64,000 bases of DNA from Arthrobacter sp. QXT-31 (GTDB lineage: Bacteria > Actinomycetota > Actinomycetes > Actinomycetales > Micrococcaceae): NCBI RefSeq assembly GCF_001969265.1, contig NZ_CP019304.1, positions 1,426,001 to 1,490,000 on the forward strand, given 5' to 3'. Within the stretch, counting starts at the first letter, position 1. Every line of letters starts with the position of its first letter. The position numbers and the translations under genes were made by a program. Positions 53,808-64,000 of this stretch are shown here, one piece after another. The notes under the pieces are model-generated. The model worked only from the letters and a program-made list of their open reading frames with translations. It searched no databases and was not told where the DNA came from.

Positions 53808-55226
53808 ATGACCGAGGAACGCAACGCGCAGTGGCACGACGAACCCACCGACTACGGGCAGATCGGCAAACTGCCGCGCTTCGAGGCGGCCAGTGCCAAC
53901 GATGACAAGGCAGCCTCGGTCGCCAGCAACCTCAACATCACCGCCGCTGCCGCCGATCCGGAGCTCCTGGACCTGCCCTGGCACATCGCGCTTGAAGACT
54001 GGCCCGCGGAGCACCTGGCCGCGCTCCCCCGCGGTATTTCCCGGCACATCGTGCGGTTCGCCCACCTCGGCGGCTCCGTCATCGCCATCAAGGAAACGTC
54101 CGAGCACGTGGCCCGCCACGAGTACCACATGCTCCGCAAGCTCGCGCGGCTGGACGTGCCCTGCGTGGAGCCCGTCGCCGTGATCACCGGCCGCACCACG
54201 CCCGACGGGCGCCCCCTGAACCCCGTCCTGGTGACCCGCCACCTGAAGTTCTCCATGCCGTACCGGGCGCTGTTCTCGCAGATGCTGCGCAAAGACACGC
54301 TCACCCGGCTCATCGACGCCCAGGCGCTGCTGCTGGTCCGGCTGCACCTCATCGGCTTCTACTGGGGCGACGTCTCGCTCTCCAACACCCTGTTCCGCCG
54401 GGACGCCGGCGCCTTCGCCGCCTACCTGGTGGACGCCGAAACCGGCGAACTGTACCCGGACCTCTCCACCGGCCAGCGCGAGTACGATCTGGAGATCGCC
54501 CGCGTCAACATCGCCGGGGAGCTCATGGATCTGCTCGACGGCGGCCTGATCGAGGAGAAGGTGGACCCGGTGGCCACCAGCGAACTCATCATGGAAAGCT
54601 ACCGGCGCCTGTGGAGCGAGCTGACGGCCAAGGAATCCTTCGAGCTGGGCGAGCGGTGGCGCGTCGGCGCACGCATCCGCCGGCTCAACGAACTCGGCTT
54701 CGACGTCGAAGAGTACGCGATCAAGACCACCCAGAACGGCTCCACCATCCAGCTGCAGCCGAAGGTTGTCGACGCCGGCCACCACATGCGCCGCCTGCTG
54801 CGCCTGACGGGGCTGGACGCCCAGGAGAACCAGGCCCGCCGCCTGCTCAACGACATGGACTCGTTCCGGGCGGACAATAACCCGGACATGGACGAGGAAT
54901 ACAGCGCGCACCTGTGGGTCAGCCAGATCTTCGAGCCGATCGTCCGGTCCATCCCCCGCGACCTGTCCGGAAAGCTGGAACCCGCCGAGGCCGTCCACGA
55001 GGTCCTGGAGCACCGCTGGTACATGTCCGAGAAGCAGGAACGGCACATCCCGCTGGCCGAGGCCGTGCAGTCCTACATCGACTCCATCCTGCGCCACCGC
55101 CGTGACGAGGCCGCCATCATGCTCAACCCGGACACGGAACTGCTGAAGATCCTCTCCGTCGAGACCGAGGAGTCCCGGTACGGCGGCGACGAGTCAATCG
55201 ACGAATACCCCGACGCCGACGACTGA
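53808..55226 (+). CDS. DUF4032 domain-containing protein (kinase-like)
   Basis: A 472-residue protein typical of actinobacteria. The N-terminal half resembles a lipopolysaccharide-kinase or protein-kinase fold: VIAIKETSEHVARHEY (candidate ATP-binding Lys) near residue 93, FYWGDVSLSNTLF near residue 183 (an H/Y-x-D-x3-x-N catalytic-loop analogue), and AYLVDAETGEL as a possible metal-binding D. The C-terminal DUF4032 part is helical and acidic at its end. Substrate unknown. Confidence 0.88.
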   Translation: MTEERNAQWHDEPTDYGQIGKLPRFEAASANDDKAASVASNLNITAAAADPELLDLPWHIALEDWPAEHLAALPRGISRHIVRFAHLGGSVIAIKETSEHVARHEYHMLRKLARLDVPCVEPVAVITGRTTPDGRPLNPVLVTRHLKFSMPYRALFSQMLRKDTLTRLIDAQALLLVRLHLIGFYWGDVSLSNTLFRRDAGAFAAYLVDAETGELYPDLSTGQREYDLEIARVNIAGELMDLLDGGLIEEKVDPVATSELIMESYRRLWSELTAKESFELGERWRVGARIRRLNELGFDVEEYAIKTTQNGSTIQLQPKVVDAGHHMRRLLRLTGLDAQENQARRLLNDMDSFRADNNPDMDEEYSAHLWVSQIFEPIVRSIPRDLSGKLEPAEAVHEVLEHRWYMSEKQERHIPLAEAVQSYIDSILRHRRDEAAIMLNPDTELLKILSVETEESRYGGDESIDEYPDADD

Positions 55227-55271
55227 ATTCCCTTGCCCCGGGTTTCCGGGCCTGTGTTTTCCGGGTCTGGG

Positions 55272-56642
55272 TCAGATGGCCTTGCCGGGGTTCAGGATGC
55301 CGGCAGGGTCGAAGAGGTTCTTGATCCGGCGCTGCAGCTCCCTGAGCGGCTCGGGCTGTTCCAGGCCCAGCCAGCGCAGCTTGTACTGCCCCACGCCGTG
55401 CTCGCCGGTAATGGTGCCACCCATTTCCAAGGCCACCACAATGGACTCGTCAAGGGCCTTGTTCAGGCGTGCCATGGCGTCAACATCAACCTGGGCGTTC
55501 ACCCGCTCGATCCAGAACGTCGGGTGGAGGTTGCCGTCGCCCGCATGGGCCACCACCTTAAGGCGGACGCCATGAACCTCAGCCAGCGCCTCAAGCGCCG
55601 CCACGTAGTCCACCAACCTGGAGCGCGGCACGGCAACGTCCTCGCCCACGCGGTACTCGTCATCCAGCTCGACGCCCCTGCTGTTGCGCCGCAGCTCCAC
55701 CAGCCGCTCTGCCTCGGCACTGGCCTCGGTGGTGACCACGGCACCGCCGGCCGCCAATACCTGCCGCACGACGTCGGCCTCCGCCGCCGCTCCAAAGCCG
55801 TCCGTCTGGACCAGGAGCAGCGAAGCTCCCCGCGACACCAGATCCGAGCCGTGCAGCTCGTCCAGTTGGGCAAGCGAACCGCCGTCGAGCAGTTCCATGA
55901 TGGCCGGCTGGACGCGGGCCTTGCCGACGGCCAGCACACCGGCGGCCGCCTGGCGGAAGTCAGGGTAGAAGGCGGCGATGGTGTGCACCTCGCGGGGCAG
56001 GTACTTCAGCCGGACCGTCGCGCCGACCACGATGCCCAGCGTGCCTTCCGACCCCACGAACAGGCCTGTGAGGTCGTAGCCGGCCACGCCCTTGAAGGTC
56101 TGGTGTCCGGTATGCAGCAGCGAACCGTCCGCGCGCACCACGTCCAGGGCCAGCACAGAGTCCCTTGTTACGCCATACTTGGCACACCGCAGGCCGCCGG
56201 CGTTGGTGGCCACGTTACCGCCGATGGTGGACATCCTGAAGCTGGCGGGGTCGGGAGCGTACATGAGCCCGTGCGCCGCGGCGGCGTCGTTCAGGTCGGC
56301 GTTGATGACGCCGGGTTCGACGACGGCGGTCTCGTCATCCGCGTTGAGCTCCAGGATGCGGTTCATCCGCTCCAGGCCAAGGACGACGCATCCCTCGCTC
56401 GCATGGGCGCCTCCCGAGACTCCCGTCCCGGCGCCCCGCGGCACCAGCGGCACGCTCCTGGCAGCACAGGCTTTGACGGTGGCCTGGACGTCATCGACGG
56501 ACTCCGCGAGCACCACGGCAGCCGGGAGCCGGTAGTCCACCACGGGGGCCTGGTCCACTGCGTATGCGGCAAGCGAGGCCTCGTCCCGGAGAACTTTGCC
56601 CGGTCCCAGGATTGATGTCAGTTCGTCGGCGATGCTGCCCAT
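55272..56642 (-). CDS. FAD-linked oxidase (glycolate/D-lactate dehydrogenase, GlcD-like)
   Basis: A 456-residue flavoenzyme of the VAO family. The FAD-binding domain has VPLVPRGAGTGVSGGAHAS and MSTIGGNVATNAGG, and the C-terminal substrate domain ends with the conserved AHAGDGNLHP and GTITGEHGVGQYK. Such enzymes oxidise D-2-hydroxy acids such as glycolate or D-lactate. ATG 56642 with GGGAG upstream is favoured; a GTG at 56657 is also in frame. There is no accompanying GlcE or GlcF. Confidence 0.9.
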   Translation of the reverse strand: MGSIADELTSILGPGKVLRDEASLAAYAVDQAPVVDYRLPAAVVLAESVDDVQATVKACAARSVPLVPRGAGTGVSGGAHASEGCVVLGLERMNRILELNADDETAVVEPGVINADLNDAAAAHGLMYAPDPASFRMSTIGGNVATNAGGLRCAKYGVTRDSVLALDVVRADGSLLHTGHQTFKGVAGYDLTGLFVGSEGTLGIVVGATVRLKYLPREVHTIAAFYPDFRQAAAGVLAVGKARVQPAIMELLDGGSLAQLDELHGSDLVSRGASLLLVQTDGFGAAAEADVVRQVLAAGGAVVTTEASAEAERLVELRRNSRGVELDDEYRVGEDVAVPRSRLVDYVAALEALAEVHGVRLKVVAHAGDGNLHPTFWIERVNAQVDVDAMARLNKALDESIVVALEMGGTITGEHGVGQYKLRWLGLEQPEPLRELQRRIKNLFDPAGILNPGKAI

Positions 56643-56667
56643 GGATCTCCCGTTCACGTACTTTGCT

Positions 56668-57180
56668 TCAGTCTAAGTGCCGGCGGCCGCCCCTACTCTG
56701 CGGCGCCGCCATGAACCTCGCGAACCGGCTCAGCACCTCCGGCCAGTCCGTTTCCCAGCTCGTACGGGTGCCGGCAGGATCCTCGGCGCCCTCCCAGCCG
56801 TCGTGGACCACCCGCACCTCGGTGCCTTCCTTGACGCCGCGGAATACCACGCGAAGCTCGGTGGACCACAGGGCGGTACTGCCTGGGTACCAGGATGCGT
56901 GGAAGGACAGCGGCGGCTGCCAGTCGTCAATGGTTCCCCAGGTGGTGCTCCGCCCGTCCTCGGCTGACTCCAGGATCAGGTTCTCCTCGAACTCCACGTA
57001 GGAGCCGGGTCCGTACACGCTGTTGGTCTCCATTGGCCACCAGAGATGCGTGTGGTCAGTGAAGCCCATAAAGGCCCGCGACACTGGCCCTGGGACGACC
57101 ACCGTGCAGATGACGGGTTCCAGGCTGACTGCAGGCTCCGGAACGTCGCTGCCGGGGGCGTGGCTGAAGAGGTTTTCCAT
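56668..57180 (-). CDS. SRPBCC (START-like) domain protein
   Basis: A 170-residue protein of the SRPBCC/AHSA1-like ligand-binding fold. Typical parts are VPGPVSRAFMGFTDHTHLWWPM, GPGSYVEFEENLIL, and the late EVRVVHDGWEG followed by a W-x3-L-x-R-F-x-x-F helix. It lies 25 bases upstream of the oxidase gene start on the same strand, so they may be co-transcribed. Ligand unknown. Confidence 0.8.
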   Translation of the reverse strand: MENLFSHAPGSDVPEPAVSLEPVICTVVVPGPVSRAFMGFTDHTHLWWPMETNSVYGPGSYVEFEENLILESAEDGRSTTWGTIDDWQPPLSFHASWYPGSTALWSTELRVVFRGVKEGTEVRVVHDGWEGAEDPAGTRTSWETDWPEVLSRFARFMAAPQSRGGRRHLD

Positions 57181-57230
57181 CCCTACCAACTTTACCGGCC
57201 CCCAACAAGCCTGCTCCTCACCTCTGCCCA

Positions 57231-57644
57231 GGGGCCGAGGACGCGTTTAGGAAAAGCCGGCAGGATCTGAGGAAGCGTCGGTGTAAAACCCGCAGGATCT
57301 GAGGACGCGTATAGGAAAAGCCGGCAACATCTGAAAGAGCGTTTCGGAAATAGCCGCAGGATCTGAGGGAGGGTCGGTGAAAAACCTGCAGGATCTGAAG
57401 GAGCGTTTCAATCGATCAACTGATCCTGGAACGCTCTATCACTACCGACGGCTTCTAACCCAACGCGTCATCAGATCCTGGCGTCTCAAACGCGACGCTC
57501 TCTCAGATCCTGCCGTTTCAGAGCAAACCCTCAGTCAGCTCCTGTCGCCTCAAGCCAGACGCGCCCTCACGTGTGGTCGTGGGACTGAGGACGCGTTTGG
57601 GAAATGGCGGCAGGGTGTGAGGACGGGTCCGGTGGGCTGGGCGG
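57231..57644. repeat. Array of thirteen 32-bp degenerate repeats in two orientations
   Basis: Each unit has a 15-base core (consensus GGATCTGAGGACGCG) and a 17-base tail. Six forward cores begin at 57231, 57263, 57295, 57327, 57359 and 57391, five inverted cores at 57432, 57464, 57496, 57528 and 57560, and two forward again at 57581 and 57613. Spacing within each block is exactly 32 bases. Tails come in two types: TTTAGGAAAAGCCGGCA (units 1, 3 and 4, with small changes) and TCGGTGTAAAACCCGCA (units 2 and 5). The first orientation switch is near GATCAACTGATC (57413-57424). There are no spacers between units. It lies between the SRPBCC gene and the rrn terminator. Function unknown. Confidence 0.85.
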
Positions 57645-57650
57645 TTAAAT

Positions 57651-57687
57651 GGTTCAGGCCCCGACGTTCATCGTCGGGGCCTGAACC
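57651..57687 (-). terminator. rrn operon terminator
   Basis: GGTTCAGGCCCCGACG (57651-57666) and CGTCGGGGCCTGAACC (57672-57687) form a perfect 16-bp stem with a 5-base loop just downstream of the 5S gene. On the minus strand a short ATTTAA follows. Confidence 0.85.
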
Positions 57688-57696
57688 GTAAATAGT

Positions 57697-57814
57697 GTCC
57701 GGCGGTGACCTACTCTCCCACACCCTCCCGGGTGCAGTACCATCGGCGCTGTGGGTCTTAGCTTCCGGGTTCGGAATGGGACCGGGCGTTTCCCCCACGC
57801 TATGACCGCCGTAA
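57697..57814 (-). rRNA. rrf: 5S ribosomal RNA
   Basis: Minus-strand reading begins TTACGGCGGTCATAGCGTGG, has the conserved CCGAACCCGGAAG and ends GGTCACCGCCGGAC. The first and last bases pair. Ends are estimated to within a few bases. Confidence 0.92.
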
Positions 57815-57942
57815 CCCTGTTACCCGGACCCCCTGGCGTGTGCCGGCGGGGGTGGGAAGACTGTGGTTACCAACTTGTGGTGACGTATTCAGTTGTTTTG
57901 GTTCCTGCCAGGCAAACCCGGGGGGTTTGTTGGTTGGGAACC

Positions 57943-57960
57943 ACATAGTGGACGCAAGCA
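57943..57960. promoter_or_regulatory. 23S processing stem, 3' arm
   Basis: Plus-strand ACATAGTGGACGCAAGCA is the inverse counterpart of TGCTCGCGTCCACTATGT at 61208-61225. In the transcript the two arms pair over 18 bases (one G-U), enclosing the 23S gene, as RNase III processing stems do. Confidence 0.7.
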
Positions 57961-57971
57961 GTTGTGTTTCT

Positions 57972-63113
<5,142 letters not shown>

Positions 63114-63343
63114 AGTAAAACAGACACAACCAGGCACAATGGAAATAACACCACACCCGGCTGCACAAAATTTGAAACCAGCCAAAACACCAGACCACAC
63201 CACGGGGGTGGGCGGCCCGGCAATTCAACCAATCAATAAAAAATCGGTATCAATAAACTTGGCACACTATTGAGTTCTCAAACAACAGACACACCCGGCA
63301 CCACCCAAACCAACGTTCAGGATCGCTCCGGAGCAACTTTTCA
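63114..63343 (-). promoter_or_regulatory. rrn leader with boxA-like antitermination site
   Basis: Transcribed leader. The minus-strand TGTTGTTTGAGAACTCAATA (complement of 63268-63287) matches the boxA region of actinobacterial rrn leaders, and TTTATTGATACC nearby (complement of 63246-63257) is the 5' arm of the 16S processing stem. Confidence 0.65.
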
Positions 63344-63372
63344 AACATACCCGCTCGCTTCGTCCGAGTCAA
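63344..63372 (-). promoter_or_regulatory. rrn promoter, proximal
   Basis: On the minus strand TTGACT (63372-63367), a 17-base spacer, then TATGTT (63349-63344), very close to sigma-70-type consensus, about 230 bases upstream of the 16S gene. Confidence 0.65.
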
Positions 63373-63451
63373 ATCGGCGGTTTCCGTCCGGCCCAGCCTG
63401 TGGCTTCCGGATCTCCCTGCCGATTCGCTCCATGGAGCGGCGCGGAAATAA

Positions 63452-63480
63452 ACTCTACCACTACCTCCCCGGAATGCCAA
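63452..63480 (-). promoter_or_regulatory. rrn promoter, distal
   Basis: On the minus strand TTGGCA (63480-63475), a 17-base spacer, then TAGAGT (63457-63452), just downstream of the glgB terminator. With the proximal promoter it would give a tandem pair, as is common for rrn operons. Confidence 0.55.
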
Positions 63481-63498
63481 GTGGGCCGAAGCAACGCC

Positions 63499-63538
63499 GG
63501 GGAGGCCCCGGAATCTCAAGGGATTCCGGGGCCTCCCC
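63499..63538 (-). terminator. glgB terminator
   Basis: GGGGAGGCCCCGGAATC (63499-63515) pairs perfectly with GATTCCGGGGCCTCCCC (63522-63538), a 17-bp stem with a 6-base loop, 29 bases after the glgB stop and upstream of the rrn promoters. Confidence 0.8.
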
Positions 63539-63567
63539 CTGGTCGTGGACCGAGGAACCAGAGTGAC

Positions 63568-64000
63568 TCAGACGAGCGGACCGCCCGGCAAAGCCGACTT
63601 CCCGGTGTCACCCTTCGGCTTACCACCGTCCGGTTCAACAGCCGGAGCCTCAGCACCCTTAGGCTCAGCAGCCCGGGTCACAGCACCGCCCGGACCGGCA
63701 GTCGGGGAAGCGGCAACACCGGATCCAACCTCACTGGCTTTCGCCCGGGCCGCGGCCGACGTGGTGATCACACCGGAGTCGGCCGGCCGGAAGTACGCAG
63801 CACCCAAGGGCGGCAGCGTCACCGTCAGAGTGGCAGGCTGGCCGTCAATCCCCTCGTCCTCTGCAACCAGGGTGCCGCCGTTGAGGACGCCCGATCCGCC
63901 GTACTCCTTCGAGTCGGTGTTGAGGACCTCGGTCCACGCTCCGGCGGACGGCACGCCAAGGGCGTATTCCTTGTGCGGGCCGCCGGAGAAGTTCACGGCG
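63568..64000 (-). CDS. glgB: 1,4-alpha-glucan branching enzyme, C-terminal part
   Basis: Only the last 144 codons are in the window; the gene runs past the right edge. NFSGGPHKEYALGVPSAG, then WTEVLNTDSKEYGGSGVLNG and LPPLGAAYFRP are the C-terminal beta-sandwich of GlgB, which introduces alpha-1,6 branches into glycogen. After that domain normally ends, this protein adds about 70 residues rich in Ala, Pro, Gly and Lys, unusual for the family and probably disordered. Confidence 0.85.
   Translation of the reverse strand, partial: AVNFSGGPHKEYALGVPSAGAWTEVLNTDSKEYGGSGVLNGGTLVAEDEGIDGQPATLTVTLPPLGAAYFRPADSGVITTSAAARAKASEVGSGVAASPTAGPGGAVTRAAEPKGAEAPAVEPDGGKPKGDTGKSALPGGPLV

Noticed and set aside
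55233..56615. Plus-strand open frame of 460 codons
   Set aside because: Antisense of the FAD-linked oxidase, which has clear motifs on the other strand.
57231..57644. CRISPR array
   Set aside because: Units touch each other without unique spacers, diverge in sequence and change orientation; no cas genes are in the window.

Overview
The window is high-GC DNA from an actinobacterium, most likely Arthrobacter or a close relative (Pseudarthrobacter/Paenarthrobacter). The 16S, 23S and 5S genes, the boxA-like rrn leader, the DUF4032 and UgpC-type genes, GTG starts, and a methylamine oxidase that resembles the Arthrobacter P1 enzyme from memory all fit. The genus is an inference; no database search was run.

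Layout. (1) 35-3317: DUF1028 protein, M20 amidohydrolase and aspartase, probably one operon. (2) 3609-6468: a large secreted repeat protein and a lipoprotein. (3) 6531-11398: a LysR regulator divergent from a polar amino acid ABC transporter and an SDR dehydrogenase. (4) 11501-17966: a paralogous LysR regulator divergent from an operon of MFS importer, SDR, flavin monooxygenase, a ThDP enzyme with a one-base frame lesion, and a 50-residue Cys-rich peptide. (5) 17970-26112: a cyclitol or sugar catabolic locus (IolT-like MFS, IolE-like isomerase, Gfo/Idh/MocA dehydrogenase, RbsABC-like transporter) under a LacI regulator; three near-identical 16-bp operators tie it together. (6) 26152-28703: an isochorismatase-fold protein lacking the usual catalytic residues, an MFS exporter and a GntR regulator. 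(7) 28930-30261: an insertion sequence with compound ends. (8) 31158-39577: a tricarboxylate module in which aconitase and isocitrate dehydrogenase diverge from a TctC-Usp-TctB-TctA uptake operon, followed by a GntR regulator whose likely operators flank the module. (9) 40098-42800: methylamine oxidase, broken by three one-base deletions, and hexulose-6-phosphate synthase, which traps the formaldehyde product. (10) 43359-47502: MHS transporter, RpiB-like isomerase and ribokinase, divergent from a LacI regulator with three palindromic operators. (11) 47681-57180: mostly housekeeping genes (tRNA-Thr, membrane-anchored thioredoxin-fold protein, OtsA/OtsB trehalose synthesis, UgpC ATPase, DUF4032, GlcD-like oxidase, SRPBCC protein). 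(12) 57231-57644: an array of thirteen degenerate 32-bp units that switches orientation twice. (13) 57651-63540: a complete rrn operon on the minus strand with terminator, processing stems and two tandem promoters. (14) 63568-64000: the C-terminal end of glycogen branching enzyme.

Most of the window is accessory catabolism: uptake systems paired with dehydrogenases, each with its own LysR, LacI or GntR regulator and often visible operators. The least explained signals are the 32-bp array, the 50-residue CX3CX2C peptide, and four single-base frame lesions in two otherwise intact enzyme genes.
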